Shown here piece by piece: positions 43,722 to 52,572 of a stretch of DNA of 64,000 bases. Source of the DNA: Thioclava electrotropha (GTDB taxonomy: Bacteria; Pseudomonadota; Alphaproteobacteria; Rhodobacterales; Rhodobacteraceae). Where the stretch lies: contig NZ_CP053562.1 in NCBI RefSeq assembly GCF_002085925.2, positions 124,001 through 188,000 of the forward strand. Direction: 5' to 3'. The notes below the pieces were generated by a model. The model saw only the letters and a list, made by a program, of their open reading frames with translations. It was not told the origin of the DNA and did no database searches. The stretch's first letter is position 1, and every line of letters begins with the position of its first letter. Both the position numbers and the translations under genes were made by a program.

Positions 43722-45644
43722 TCAGGCGCGTTTCGCGACCGCGACGCCCAGAAGCTCGAGCACCTTCGCCTCGATCTGCGGCGCATCCATGCCTGCCGAG
43801 TGATACATATCCTCGGGCGAGGCGTGGTCGATGAACGTGTCGGGCAGGACCATCGAGCGGAACTTGAACCCGTGATCGAAGACACCCTGATCCGACAGGT
43901 ATTGCGCGACATGGCTGCCGAAGCCGCCGATCGCGCCTTCCTCGATGCAGATCAGCGCCTCGTGTTCGGCCACGAGCCGGTCGATCAGATCGGTGTCGAG
44001 CGGTTTGACGAAGCGTGCATCGGCGACGGTCGGCGCAAGGCCGCGGGCCTGCAGCGCCTCGCGCGCTTTCAGCACTTCTGCCAGACGGGTGCCGTAGGAC
44101 AGGATCGCGACCCGCGCGCCTTCCGCGATCATCCGGCCCTTGCCGATTTCCAGCGGCACGCCTTCTTCGGGCATGTCGACGCCCATGCCTTCACCGCGCG
44201 GGTAGCGGAAGGCGATGGGGCCTTCGTCATGGGCCGCGGCGGTGGCGACCATATGGACCAGCTCGGCCTCGTCGGCGGCGGCCATCACGACCATGCCGGG
44301 CAGCGAGGACATGAAGCCCACGTCGAACGAGCCCGCATGGGTCGCGCCATCCGCGCCGACCAGACCGGCGCGGTCGATGGCGAAGCGTACGGGCAGACGC
44401 TGGATCGCGACGTCATGCACGATCTGGTCGTAGCCGCGCTGCAGGAAGGTCGAGTAGATCGCGCAGAACGGTTTCATACCGGACGCCGCAAGCCCGGCGG
44501 AGAAGGTCACGGCGTGCTGCTCGGCGATGCCCACGTCGAAACAGCGGCGCGGATAGACGCCCGCGAATTGCTTCAGTCCTGTGCCGTCGGGCATGGCGGC
44601 GGTGATGCCGACGATCTTCTCGTCTTTCGCCGCTTCCTTGATCAGGCTTTCGGCGAAGACCTTGGTGTAGCTCGGCGCGTTGGAGGGCGATTTCTTCTGC
44701 TCGCCGGTGCTGAGATCGAATTTCGCGGTGGCATGGCCGCCATCGGGGCGGTTCTCGGCCGGGCCGTAGCCCTTGCCCTTTTTCGTCACCGCGTGGATCA
44801 GGACCGGGCCGGTCGCGCGGGCCTTGAGCGTGCGCAGGAGCGGCAGCAGTTGGTCGAGATCGTGGCCGTCGACCGGGCCGACATAGGAGAAGCCCAGCTC
44901 CTCGAACAGGGTGCCGCCCATGGCGATGCCCTTGAGCATTTCCTTCGCCCGGCGCGCGCCTTCCTGGAACGGCACGGGCAGCAGGCCGACCGCGCCCTTG
45001 GCGGCGGATTTCAGGTCCTGCAGCGGGGCCTCGGAGTAAAGCCGGGTGAGGTAGCTCGACAGCGCGCCGACGGGCGGGGCGATCGACATCTCGTTGTCGT
45101 TGAGCACGACGAACATGCGTTTGCCCAAGTGGCCCGCGTGGTTCATCGCCTCGAAAGCCATGCCGCCCGACATCGCGCCGTCACCGATCACGGCGATCGC
45201 GTCGCCCGTTTCGGCGCCCAGCTCGCGGCCCATGGTGAAGCCGGTCGCGGCTGAAATCGAGGTGGAGCTATGGCCCGCGCCGAACGGGTCGTAAGGCGAC
45301 TCCGAGCGTTTGGTGAAACCCGACAGCCCGCCCTTGGTGCGCAGCGTGCGGATGCGGTCGCGGCGCCCGGTCAGGATCTTGTGCGGGTAGCACTGGTGGC
45401 CCACGTCCCAGACGATCTTGTCGCGCGGCGCGTCGAATACGGCATGCAGCGCGACCGTCAACTCGACCACGCCAAGACCCGCACCCAGATGCCCGCCGGT
45501 TTGCGACACGGCCGAGATGGTCTCGGCGCGCAATTCGGTGGCGAGCGTTTTCAGCTCGGGATCGGAAAGGCCTTTCAGATCGGACGGCAGTCGCACCTTG
45601 TCGAGGAGCGGCGTTGCCGTTTGGTCGTTCGGGTTATCGCTCAT
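43722..45644 (-). CDS. dxs: 1-deoxy-D-xylulose-5-phosphate synthase
   Basis: Dxs condenses pyruvate and glyceraldehyde-3-phosphate, first step of the MEP isoprenoid pathway, using thiamine diphosphate. The 640-residue protein has [14 protein letters not shown], the ThDP/Mg motif [18 protein letters not shown], the catalytic Glu region [34 protein letters not shown] and the transketolase C domain. It follows ispA by 19 bp; xseB-ispA-dxs is a classic operon. Confidence 0.98.
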   Translation of the reverse strand: MSDNPNDQTATPLLDKVRLPSDLKGLSDPELKTLATELRAETISAVSQTGGHLGAGLGVVELTVALHAVFDAPRDKIVWDVGHQCYPHKILTGRRDRIRTLRTKGGLSGFTKRSESPYDPFGAGHSSTSISAATGFTMGRELGAETGDAIAVIGDGAMSGGMAFEAMNHAGHLGKRMFVVLNDNEMSIAPPVGALSSYLTRLYSEAPLQDLKSAAKGAVGLLPVPFQEGARRAKEMLKGIAMGGTLFEELGFSYVGPVDGHDLDQLLPLLRTLKARATGPVLIHAVTKKGKGYGPAENRPDGGHATAKFDLSTGEQKKSPSNAPSYTKVFAESLIKEAAKDEKIVGITAAMPDGTGLKQFAGVYPRRCFDVGIAEQHAVTFSAGLAASGMKPFCAIYSTFLQRGYDQIVHDVAIQRLPVRFAIDRAGLVGADGATHAGSFDVGFMSSLPGMVVMAAADEAELVHMVATAAAHDEGPIAFRYPRGEGMGVDMPEEGVPLEIGKGRMIAEGARVAILSYGTRLAEVLKAREALQARGLAPTVADARFVKPLDTDLIDRLVAEHEALICIEEGAIGGFGSHVAQYLSDQGVFDHGFKFRSMVLPDTFIDHASPEDMYHSAGMDAPQIEAKVLELLGVAVAKRA

Positions 45645-45663
45645 TGGCTGCCCCCTAGGCGCG

Positions 45664-46530
45664 CTACATCTCGCGGGAGATAACGAAACGCGCAGCGGCC
45701 CGCAAGTTTTCCGCTTCCTCGCCGTAAGGCGAAAGCGCGTCTATGGCTTGCTCGATCAGCTCGCCCTCCCGGAGCCGCGCGCCGGTGAGGCCGAGCAGCG
45801 AGACGAAGGTGGCTTTTCCGGCCTCGGCATCCTTGCCGACCCGTTTCCCGGCGGCCTTTTCGCAACCCGTCACATCTAGGATGTCATCGTGAATTTGAAA
45901 GGCCAGACCGACCGCATCGGCGAAATCGCTCAGGGGGCCCTCGTCCTCGCCCGCGAGGATCGCGCCGGTGCGCGAGGCGAACGAGATCAGCGCCCCGGTC
46001 TTGCCCGCCTGCAGCGCGGTGATCTGGCTGAGCGAGAGCGGATCGGTGGCGCTTTCGGCGGCGATGTCGAGCGCCTGACCGTGGCCCATCCCGGCCGCGC
46101 CGGAGGCTTTCGCAAGCGCGAGGCTCAGCGCGATACGCCGCTCTGCCGGGCCGAGGACGGGATCGGCGCAAAGCTCGAACGCAAGCGTCTGCAACACGTC
46201 GCCGGTCAGCACGGCGGTCGCTTCGTCCCATTTCACGTGCACTGTCGGCTGGCCGCGGCGCAGATCGTCGTCATCCATGCAGGGCAGGTCGTCATGCACG
46301 AGGCTATAGGCGTGCAGCGCCTCGACCGCGGCGGCGGCGGGCATCACCTGCGCCTCCGGGATGCCGAAGATCGCGGCGCTTTCGATTGCGAGGAAGGCGC
46401 GCAGGCGTTTGCCGCCCTGCAGCGCGTAATGCATCGGGGCGCGCAGCGGCCCCTCGGGCTGGCGCGCCACGGCGGCATCGAGCGCGACCTGAACGGTCGT
46501 CTGCACCTCTTTCAAACGGGAGGTGAACAT
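45664..46530 (-). CDS. ispA: Polyprenyl diphosphate synthase (farnesyl/geranyl diphosphate synthase)
   Basis: A 288-residue trans-prenyltransferase. The first Asp-rich motif is [16 protein letters not shown], with the two-residue insertion typical of bacterial short-chain FPP synthases; the second is [25 protein letters not shown] carries the diphosphate-binding Lys/Arg. It makes C15 precursor for quinones, undecaprenol and hopanoids. The start lies directly after the xseB stop and the gene precedes dxs. Confidence 0.94.
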   Translation of the reverse strand: MFTSRLKEVQTTVQVALDAAVARQPEGPLRAPMHYALQGGKRLRAFLAIESAAIFGIPEAQVMPAAAAVEALHAYSLVHDDLPCMDDDDLRRGQPTVHVKWDEATAVLTGDVLQTLAFELCADPVLGPAERRIALSLALAKASGAAGMGHGQALDIAAESATDPLSLSQITALQAGKTGALISFASRTGAILAGEDEGPLSDFADAVGLAFQIHDDILDVTGCEKAAGKRVGKDAEAGKATFVSLLGLTGARLREGELIEQAIDALSPYGEEAENLRAAARFVISREM

Positions 46531-46770
46531 TTACAGACCTTCGGCGGGGGTCGTGCCTTTCGGAGCGCCGTCGGCATTGAGCGTGATTTTCTCAACGCGC
46601 GCCTCGGCCTCTTTCAGAAGCTTGGCGCAATGCTCTTTCAGCTTGGCGCCGCGCTCATAGAGTTTGATCGACTCGTCCAGGGGCACGTCGCCATGTTCCA
46701 GTTTGCCCACGACTTCCTCGAGAGCCTTCATCGCCTCTTCGAAGCTCAACGCGTCAATATCGCTCATCAA
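46531..46770 (-). CDS. xseB: Exodeoxyribonuclease VII small subunit
   Basis: A 79-residue protein with the XseB signature: LSFEEAMKALEEVVGKLEHGDVPLDESIKLYERGAKLKEHCAKLLKEAEARVEKI. It pairs with XseA, encoded elsewhere, in a nuclease degrading single-stranded DNA. First gene of the xseB-ispA-dxs operon; the stop abuts the ispA ATG. Confidence 0.95.
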   Translation of the reverse strand: MMSDIDALSFEEAMKALEEVVGKLEHGDVPLDESIKLYERGAKLKEHCAKLLKEAEARVEKITLNADGAPKGTTPAEGL

Positions 46771-46892
46771 TCTGCATTCCCGGTGATATGTCGTCCAATA
46801 AGGCTCTGACGCCCGGGTTCCTGCAAACCATATCCGGCTCGCGGAGTCGAGATCACCCCGCGAGACCGGTGCTATCGTGAACGTCTTATCGC

Positions 46893-47288
46893 CTATTTCT
46901 GAAGCGACTCGAGATATGTCGCGAGTGAAAGGACGCGCCCGCGTGTGGCCAGAACGTCGGTGTAATACGGCGCACCGTGTCCGCCCTGTTCCATGAAGAC
47001 ATCGCCGAAGACCGGCATCGGCCCGCCATGCGCCCGCACGCCTGTGCGTCCGTCGATGATGTGGATCGCCTTGAGCATCGGAAACTCGCCATCATTCGCG
47101 GCGGCAAGGCCGGTCAGATCGGCGGGTTTCACGTTCAGATATTCGGCCATCGGCCCGGTGCCCGTGCCATCGTCGCCATGACAACTGGCGCAATATTGGC
47201 CGTAGAGAGCTTTGCCGACATCGCCGTCCTGAGCGATGGCCGGGGTCGCGGCGAAACATGCCGCAGCGATGAGGTAAGTGAAGCGCAT
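46893..47288 (-). CDS. Periplasmic c-type cytochrome
   Basis: A 131-residue class-I cytochrome c. A signal peptide (MRFTYLIAAACFAATPAIA) precedes a single haem site CASCH (Cys 33, Cys 36, His 37); a Met-containing GGPMPVFGDVF could supply the sixth ligand. Spacing resembles small soluble electron carriers or SoxX-like proteins, but no sox or oxidase gene is nearby, so partners are unknown. The ATG at 47288 is chosen because it starts the signal peptide. Its 5' side abuts the structured minus-strand locus. Confidence 0.87.
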   Translation of the reverse strand: MRFTYLIAAACFAATPAIAQDGDVGKALYGQYCASCHGDDGTGTGPMAEYLNVKPADLTGLAAANDGEFPMLKAIHIIDGRTGVRAHGGPMPVFGDVFMEQGGHGAPYYTDVLATRGRVLSLATYLESLQK

Positions 47289-47399
47289 AGTGTCCTCCCA
47301 CACAAGTTGACGCATAGGAAGGTTGGGCGCGAAATGAGGCCGAGTCGATGATCGACGTCAATGACGAAGGGCGCTCCTTTTTGCTAAGGAACGCCCCAC

Positions 47400-47429
47400 G
47401 AAAAGGGCCATCTCTGTTCGAGATGGCCC
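47400..47429 (-). terminator. Intrinsic terminator of the 47.4-47.6 kb minus-strand transcript
   Basis: A perfect stem of at least 9 bp (GGGCCATCT with AGATGGCCC, extendable by one pair, loop TGTTC) followed on the minus strand by TTTT. The orientation shows that a minus-strand transcript ends here, upstream of the cytochrome gene. Confidence 0.8.
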
Positions 47430-47511
47430 TCCGAGATCTACGGAGATGGTCCGGTTAGGGTCCGAAGGATCCAGCCGTCCCAGTCAGGGTTCTTTGCCCC
47501 AGGGTTTGCCC

Positions 47512-47568
47512 TCAGGCCACGGCCCCCCTCACTGTCCCGACACCTCTCTCCACTATCACTCTAGACAC
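47512..47568 (-). CDS. Putative 18-codon peptide ORF
   Basis: GTG start preceded by GAAAGGAGGTG at ideal spacing, a perfect match to the anti-Shine-Dalgarno. The peptide would be MSRVIVERGVGTVRGAVA. An in-frame ATG at 47586 would extend it by six residues but removes the ribosome site from its upstream position. Coding is unproven; the strong ribosome site is the only solid evidence. Confidence 0.35.
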   Translation of the reverse strand: MSRVIVERGVGTVRGAVA

Positions 47569-47637
47569 TGGACCACCTCCTTTCATGCGTTGCCGTTATC
47601 CACAGCGTGCCACAGATTTTGTGTGTGGCAAGAAAAA

Positions 47638-48270
47638 TTACGCAATCCTTGGAGAAAGTTTCGTAACAAGTGCCTTGAAAGGCAGCAGTGCGATCAAAGT
47701 CAGGGCAAGTTTGACAAGCCAGTCTGCGGTGGCCAGCGACACCCAGAGCGGCACCGTCGGCCCGAAGCCCAACAGGGGCAGGGTTTCGTTCGCCCAGGAC
47801 ACGTCGTTCGACGGCTCGAGGAAGATGAGCGCGCTCGAGAAGGCGATCGAGAAGAAGATCAGCGTATCGAGCGACGCACCGATCAGGGTCGAGACCGCAG
47901 GCGCACGCCACCAGACGCCATTGCGCAGCTTGTCGAAGACGAAGATGTCGGTCATCTGCGCCACGAGGAAGGCCGCGCCCGAGCCGAGCGCGATGCGCAG
48001 CGTGACGGCCGGATAGGTGTAGCCGTCGCCCTGCAGCATGATCTGGCTGCCGATGAGCGAGCAGATCACGCCCACGACGAAACCGGCGGCGACCACGCGG
48101 CGCGCGGCGCCCGGGCCGTAGATGCGGTTCATCACGTCATTGACGAGGAAGGCGAAGGGGTAGGTGAAGGCGCCCCAGGTCAGCCAGTCGCCGACGAGGA
48201 ATTGCACCAGGATGTTCGAGGCCACGACGATGATGGCCATGGCAATGATGCCAGGAATATAGCGGGTCAT
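47638..48270 (-). CDS. yhhQ: Queuosine precursor transporter (YhhQ/QPTR, COG1738 family)
   Basis: A 210-residue membrane protein with about six hydrophobic helices. Family landmarks: NILVQFLVGDWLTWGAFTYPFAFLVNDVMNRIYGPGAARRVVAAGF, and ALGSGAAFLVAQMTDIFVFDKLR. Members import preQ0 or preQ1 for queuosine in tRNA. I take the ATG at 48270; the TTG three codons upstream is possible. No clear ribosome site is seen, and a hairpin/pseudoknot-capable leader precedes it. Confidence 0.92.
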   Translation of the reverse strand: MTRYIPGIIAMAIIVVASNILVQFLVGDWLTWGAFTYPFAFLVNDVMNRIYGPGAARRVVAAGFVVGVICSLIGSQIMLQGDGYTYPAVTLRIALGSGAAFLVAQMTDIFVFDKLRNGVWWRAPAVSTLIGASLDTLIFFSIAFSSALIFLEPSNDVSWANETLPLLGFGPTVPLWVSLATADWLVKLALTLIALLPFKALVTKLSPRIA

Positions 48271-48279
48271 GATGTTCAA

Positions 48280-48323
48280 CCGTTTTTACATGGTAGCGGA
48301 GACATGGCCCGGAACCCTCCGGG
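48280..48323 (-). promoter_or_regulatory. Possible preQ1-I-like pseudoknot in the yhhQ leader
   Basis: On the minus strand, stem CGGAG/CTCCG (48317-48321 with 48297-48301) encloses a GGTTC loop and a CCG (48310-48312). An A-rich tail GTAAAAACGG then offers CGG (48280-48282) to pair with that CCG, which is the H-type layout of preQ1-I switches. Against it, the same bases also form a simple CCCGGA/TCCGGG hairpin, and loop 3 is longer than usual. Confidence 0.3.
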
Positions 48324-48357
48324 CAAGGGCGCGCGATACGCGCTCGAACGCGTTGCG

Positions 48358-49287
48358 TCAATCCTTTTTGGCGGTGCGGCGCGTCTCAGGCAGGACGTAT
48401 TCCACGATCTCGGTGCGCTGGAGAAACCGGAAATTGTCGTCGGAAATCATCGTCAGGCGGATCGCGCCGCTGTCGTCGCGCCAGACCGAGAGGCCTTCGA
48501 GATTGTCGTGACGTCCCGCGCCGGTTTCCAGAAGAACCTCGCCGCCCGAGATCGAGTCGCCGTTGATGTCGAAGACCTGAACGCGCGTCCGAAAACCCAG
48601 AAGCCCCCAGAAGTCGCGCTCCAGCAGGTAGAAGCGGCCATCGGGGCCGAAATCCGCACCGACCGGCAGCCAGTTATCGGAGCGCGGGATGGCGAAGGGC
48701 TGATCCCATTTGCCGTCGCGATAGCGCCAGACCGGGTAGGGCCGGTCTTTCGCGCCCGAGCGTTCGGGCATCGTGTAGAGCGTGCCCTGATCGTCGATCG
48801 CCAGCGCCTCGAGCGAGGAGTTGTTCTGCATCTTCGCAAAGGCATCCGGGCGTGGCAGCAACTCGGCCGGGCCGCCATCGGTCGGAAAATGCGACACCCG
48901 CGCCAGCCCCTCGAAGGAGATATAGACCGAACCGTCCGGCGCCAGCGCCAAGCCTTCGCTGTCACCCAGATGACGGGTCAGCGCCGCGCCTTTGGAGCTG
49001 TGAAGCCAGTTCGGCCCTTGTGTGACCCTCACGTCCTTGATCTGGCCGGCTGCGTCGCGATCGAGATGCCCGCGCCAGATGGTCGTGCGGTCCGACTGGG
49101 TGACGAAATCGCCTCCGTCCGGCCCCAGCTCAAGCCCTGAAAACCCGCCGAAGACGAACACGCCCGGCATGGTCCAGTGAAAGCTTTGCAGGAATTGCGC
49201 GCGGGGATGCGGCCCGGCGGGCGCGAGCCCTCCGAGAATGGCCAGCCCCGCACCTGCAATCAGCGCGAGGTAAGAACGGCGCGACAT
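48358..49287 (-). CDS. Phytase-like esterase domain protein, exported
   Basis: A 309-residue beta-propeller-like protein of the 'esterase-like activity of phytase' family: [93 protein letters not shown] and [15 protein letters not shown]. The N-terminus [20 protein letters not shown] looks like a Tat signal (SRRSYLA). Start chosen at 49287 for that signal. Substrate unknown. It overlaps the end of mepA by 28 bp. Confidence 0.83.
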   Translation of the reverse strand: MSRRSYLALIAGAGLAILGGLAPAGPHPRAQFLQSFHWTMPGVFVFGGFSGLELGPDGGDFVTQSDRTTIWRGHLDRDAAGQIKDVRVTQGPNWLHSSKGAALTRHLGDSEGLALAPDGSVYISFEGLARVSHFPTDGGPAELLPRPDAFAKMQNNSSLEALAIDDQGTLYTMPERSGAKDRPYPVWRYRDGKWDQPFAIPRSDNWLPVGADFGPDGRFYLLERDFWGLLGFRTRVQVFDINGDSISGGEVLLETGAGRHDNLEGLSVWRDDSGAIRLTMISDDNFRFLQRTEIVEYVLPETRRTAKKD

Positions 49288-50156
49288 TGGTTGGGCAGGT
49301 CCGACATGACGTAGGTTTTCGCGTTTTTCTTCGGCGGCCCTTTCGGCTTGGGCTTGGCCGCGGTCTTCGGCGGGTTGAGGTAATCGGTCACCCACCAGTT
49401 CAGCGTGTCGTCACAGCCATCGCCTCCCTTCGAGAGCTGCGCCACGGTCGGTTTCTGCGTCTCGCAATAGCGCGCACCGGGCGGGCATTTCAGGCGGACG
49501 TGGAAATGCGTGTTGTGGCCATACATCGGACGGATCTTCTGCAGCCATGCGCGATCGTTGCGCGGCACCGTGTTGCACATCGCGATCTTCACGGCGGCGG
49601 CGACGAAGATACGATCGACGCGCGGATCGGCAGCGGCGTGGCGCATCAGCGCGAGGTGCTGCGGCGTCCAGTTGGAATTGGTGTGGCGCTGATCGGCGGT
49701 GCGCACCGAGATCGAGGAGATTTTCTCCCGCTGGGTGCGGCTGAGATTCAGGTTCGTCGCGGGCAGCATCCAGATATCGGCATCCAGCCCGATCTGGTGG
49801 CTCGCGTGGCCGCCCGTCATCGGACCGCCGCGCGGCTGGGAAATGTCACCGATATAGAGCCCGTTCCAGCCCGGCAGCGACGCGGCATAGCGCGACAGAT
49901 CCTGCAGGTAGGTCAGCATCGCGGGCTGGCCCCAGTTGCGGTTGCGCGACAGGCGCATCGCCTGCCAAGTCGGTCCGCTCTCGGGCATGCGCTGAAGGCC
50001 TGCGGCGCAGCCACGCGAGTAAAACCCGATGGCCGAAGGCGCCTGCGCCGAAGCGCTCGCCTTGGAGCCGAAAAGTTGGCGGGCGAGCGGTTCGGCGAAT
50101 GTGGGCGCAGAAATAAGGCTGAAAGAAAGAGCGGCGACGAGAAATTTCGCGATCAT
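49260..50156 (-). CDS. mepA: Penicillin-insensitive murein endopeptidase MepA
   Basis: A 298-residue periplasmic zinc peptidase cleaving D-Ala-meso-DAP cross-links. A signal peptide (about 1-21) precedes [16 protein letters not shown] with the His and Asp ligands. [17 protein letters not shown] carries the distal His-x-His, and conserved cysteines follow. The C-terminus has a Lys/Pro-rich extension. It sits between the MFS gene (4-bp overlap) and the phytase-like gene in one direction. Confidence 0.94.
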   Translation of the reverse strand: MIAKFLVAALSFSLISAPTFAEPLARQLFGSKASASAQAPSAIGFYSRGCAAGLQRMPESGPTWQAMRLSRNRNWGQPAMLTYLQDLSRYAASLPGWNGLYIGDISQPRGGPMTGGHASHQIGLDADIWMLPATNLNLSRTQREKISSISVRTADQRHTNSNWTPQHLALMRHAAADPRVDRIFVAAAVKIAMCNTVPRNDRAWLQKIRPMYGHNTHFHVRLKCPPGARYCETQKPTVAQLSKGGDGCDDTLNWWVTDYLNPPKTAAKPKPKGPPKKNAKTYVMSDLPNQCRAVLTSR

Positions 50157-51508
50157 GATGTGGGGGGTCCTTCGGGCGCTGGGTCTCCGTGACTTCTCAC
50201 GAATCCTAGCAGGACCAGCCCCAAAAGCAAAAGAACGATGATCGGTGTGATGCCCGTCGACTGATTTCCGCTTATCTGTGTCGTGATCCCGATGGCGAGC
50301 GGGGCGATGAAGGCGGTGGCCTTGCCCGAAAGCGCGTAGAGGCCGAAATGCTCGGTGATCTTTTCTGGGTCGGCTTGGCGGACCATCATCGTGCGCGAGG
50401 CCGATTGCAGCGCGCCGCCGCAGGCCCCGATCATCCCGCCCAGCACCATGAAGGCGATGTCGGGCAGTTTGCTGTCGGGGGTGACGGCCATCCCGAAGAC
50501 GCTTTCGCGCGAGATCATCACGATGCCGATCACCACCAGCGTCAGCACGACCAGCGAGGTGATGATCACCGTGCGCGGCCCCCAGCGGTCATCGGCCTTG
50601 CCGCCGAGCCATGCGAAGGTCGCCCCGGTGATCGTGCCGAGGATGCCGAAGATGCCGATCAGCGTGATCGACCAGTTCAACACGCCCGCCGCATAGAGCC
50701 CGCCGAAGGTGTAGATGCCGTTGAGCGCGTCGCGGTAGAACATCGAGCTGAGCAGGAACGAGGTCAGCGAACGCCGACGCGGCAGCGCCTTCAGTGTCGC
50801 GCGCAGTTCCGGCCAAGCGCCGCGCAGCGCCGTGCCGATGGGCAGCGCGTCCGGTTTGCGCGGCTCGCGCACCCAGAAGAAGAAGGGGATCATGAAGACA
50901 GCGTACCAGATCGCGGTGAGCGGCCCGACCGCGCGGGTATCCTCGCGCGTGGCGACGTCGAGGCCGAAGAGCGGGTCGATCCCCAGCATCGTCTTGCCGG
51001 TCGTCGGGCTCGCCTGCAGCAGCAGAAGCATGATGAACAGCGTGATCATCCCGCCGATATAGCCGAACGCCCATCCCGAGCCGGAGATGCGCCCGATCTC
51101 TTCGCGCGGGCCCAGATCGGGCAGGATCGCATTGGTGAAGGTGGTCGCGAATTCCATGCCGATCATGCCGATGGCGAAGCTGATCATGATCGCCATCAGC
51201 TTGAAATCGCCCGGCACAGCATACCACAGCCCCCATGCGCCCAGCACATACATCACCGAGAAGACCCAGATGAACGGCATCCGCCGTCCCGAGCGGTCCG
51301 CGACCGCACCAAGGAAGGGCGAGCCGAGCGCGATCAGAATCCCGGCGATGCCGACGCCGTAGCCCCAGACGGTCTGCGCCGCCGTGCCCGAGCCCATCAG
51401 GTCTTTTACGAAGGGCGCGAAGATGAAGGTGACCAGCAGCGTGTTATAGGGTTGGCTCGCCCAGTCGAAGAACCACCAGCCCCAGATGCGTTTCTTCGCC
51501 GTGATCAT
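50153..51508 (-). CDS. MFS transporter, UMF1/Atg22-like family
   Basis: A 451-residue major-facilitator protein with twelve predicted helices. The N-terminus ITAKKRIWGWWFFDWASQPYNTLLVTFIFAPF and the LGAVADRSGRRMPFIWVFSVMYV loop are typical of the UMF1 (Atg22-like) group, whose fungal members export amino acids from vacuoles; bacterial substrates are unknown. It shares a 4-bp overlap with mepA, so it could serve cell-wall fragment uptake, but that is conjecture. Confidence 0.85.
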   Translation of the reverse strand: MITAKKRIWGWWFFDWASQPYNTLLVTFIFAPFVKDLMGSGTAAQTVWGYGVGIAGILIALGSPFLGAVADRSGRRMPFIWVFSVMYVLGAWGLWYAVPGDFKLMAIMISFAIGMIGMEFATTFTNAILPDLGPREEIGRISGSGWAFGYIGGMITLFIMLLLLQASPTTGKTMLGIDPLFGLDVATREDTRAVGPLTAIWYAVFMIPFFFWVREPRKPDALPIGTALRGAWPELRATLKALPRRRSLTSFLLSSMFYRDALNGIYTFGGLYAAGVLNWSITLIGIFGILGTITGATFAWLGGKADDRWGPRTVIITSLVVLTLVVIGIVMISRESVFGMAVTPDSKLPDIAFMVLGGMIGACGGALQSASRTMMVRQADPEKITEHFGLYALSGKATAFIAPLAIGITTQISGNQSTGITPIIVLLLLGLVLLGFVRSHGDPAPEGPPTS

Positions 51509-51611
51509 GTCGCCCTCTCCCCGCCGCGCCAGTAATTGCGGCGATCAAGCCCGAAAAGGGACGATCTGGCAAGGGTTTCGACGGGTTAGGCAGGCCGCGC
51601 TGGCGGCAGTG

Positions 51612-52145
51612 TTACATCTGCGGCGGCCAGGGGCGCATGTGGTCGGCCTCGGCCCATGCGGTCACGAATTCGGGAAGCGGCGGCGAGGTCGCATCCTGCC
51701 CCATCTCGGCCAGAACCTGCGCGGGCGGGATCATGCCCTTTTTCGAGGTAACCGCCCCGCGGATCAGCACATGCGAGGTGCACTCGCCGTCCTTCGTGAA
51801 CATCGCATGTTCGAGCCAGATCCAGCGATCGTCCCAGCCGAGGCAACGCGAGCGTATCTCGAATTTCTGGAAGGCCTGCACCCGGCGGCGGTAGCGCGTG
51901 GTGTTCCCGGCGACCACGATGCCCCATTTGTTGCGCTTGAGCGCACCCCAGAGCCCGGTGCGGATCGCGAGCGGAATCCGCCCCAGATCAAAGAGGGTCA
52001 GCGTGCGCCCGTTGTTGAGCTCCATCCACAGGTCAATGTCCCACGGCCAGCAGATATGCTGGCTGACATGGGTGCCCGTGATCGGCAACGCCGGGGCGTT
52101 GCGGAACTTCACGATCTCTTTGGCCATGCGGATAACGGGATACAT
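51612..52145 (-). CDS. Hot-dog-fold acyl-CoA thioesterase-like protein
   Basis: 177 residues with a 4-hydroxybenzoyl-CoA thioesterase/THEM6-like hot-dog domain: HICWPWDIDLWMELNNGRTLTLFDLGRIPLAIRTGLW near the N-terminus, then VAGNTTRYRRRVQAFQKFEIRSRCLGWDDRWIWLEHAMF. The catalytic Asp of HBCD-type enzymes may be the one in PWDIDLWMELNNG. The start at 52145 is the ATG giving MYPVIRMAKEIVKF; an in-frame ATG 12 codons upstream is less likely. It is divergent from yggT. Confidence 0.8.
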   Translation of the reverse strand: MYPVIRMAKEIVKFRNAPALPITGTHVSQHICWPWDIDLWMELNNGRTLTLFDLGRIPLAIRTGLWGALKRNKWGIVVAGNTTRYRRRVQAFQKFEIRSRCLGWDDRWIWLEHAMFTKDGECTSHVLIRGAVTSKKGMIPPAQVLAEMGQDATSPPLPEFVTAWAEADHMRPWPPQM

Positions 52146-52272
52146 GCGCCCAGAGGTGCTGCGCCGCAGCGGGGCGGTCAAGAGAGACGTTACGGAAAAT
52201 GCGCGCCAGCCTGCGGTTGCAATGGGGCTGCGCCTCGCTTACCTGTCTTTGCGATCCAAAGCGGAGGTTTCG

Positions 52273-52572
52273 ATGGTCACGCTCTTTCAGGCCCTGGTGC
52301 TGATCCTGAACGTCATCTGGTTCGTCATGATCGCCCATATCATCATGAGCTGGCTGATCAATTTTCAGGTGCTGAACCTGCGCCAACCCTTGGTGGCGCA
52401 AATCTGGTTCGGCCTGAACAACCTGCTGGAGCCGATCTACGGGCGCATCCGGCGCTTCCTGCCCGACACGGGCGGGCTCGATCTGGCGCCGCTGGTGGCC
52501 TTCATCATCCTGATCATCATCCGTCAGGCGCTGTTCAACAACGCGGCCTTCTTCTACGGCAACAGCTTCTGA
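52273..52572 (+). CDS. YggT family membrane protein
   Basis: A 99-residue protein with two hydrophobic helices (about 6-30 and 72-92) and the YggT motif LLEPIYGRIRRFLPDTGGLDLAPLVAFIILIIIRQAL. YggT-type proteins are linked to envelope stress or cell division positioning in several bacteria; function is unsettled. GGAGG precedes the ATG. The TGA overlaps the recQ ATG (ATGA). Confidence 0.88.
   Translation: MVTLFQALVLILNVIWFVMIAHIIMSWLINFQVLNLRQPLVAQIWFGLNNLLEPIYGRIRRFLPDTGGLDLAPLVAFIILIIIRQALFNNAAFFYGNSF

Larger units (their letters stand above)
47400..47600 (-). ncRNA. Candidate structured small RNA or leader with a short ORF
   Basis: Between the yhhQ stop and the cytochrome gene lie about 350 bp without a conventional gene. 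On the minus strand they contain, in order, a 7-bp hairpin (TGCCACA/TGTGGCA, 47608-47630), a perfect Shine-Dalgarno GAAAGGAGGTG, a short ORF (47512-47568), a small hairpin CTCCG-TAGATCT-CGGAG and the strong terminator at 47400-47429. The density of structure suggests a small RNA, or a 3' extension of yhhQ with a peptide. I do not recognise the RNA family. Confidence 0.45.

Noticed and set aside
46838..46864. CTCGCGG/CCGCGAG inverted repeat downstream of the cytochrome gene.
   Set aside because: Long loop and no T tract; not a convincing terminator or operator.
47566..47584. Plus-strand ACTGGACCACCTCCTTTC, resembling the 3' end of 16S rRNA.
   Set aside because: No rRNA body is present. The likeness arises because the minus strand carries a perfect Shine-Dalgarno sequence, the complement of the 16S tail.
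51486..52571. Open frame continuing 362 codons upstream of recQ.
   Set aside because: It crosses the antisense of the thioesterase gene and a different frame of yggT; RecQ homology begins at the ATG overlapping the yggT stop.
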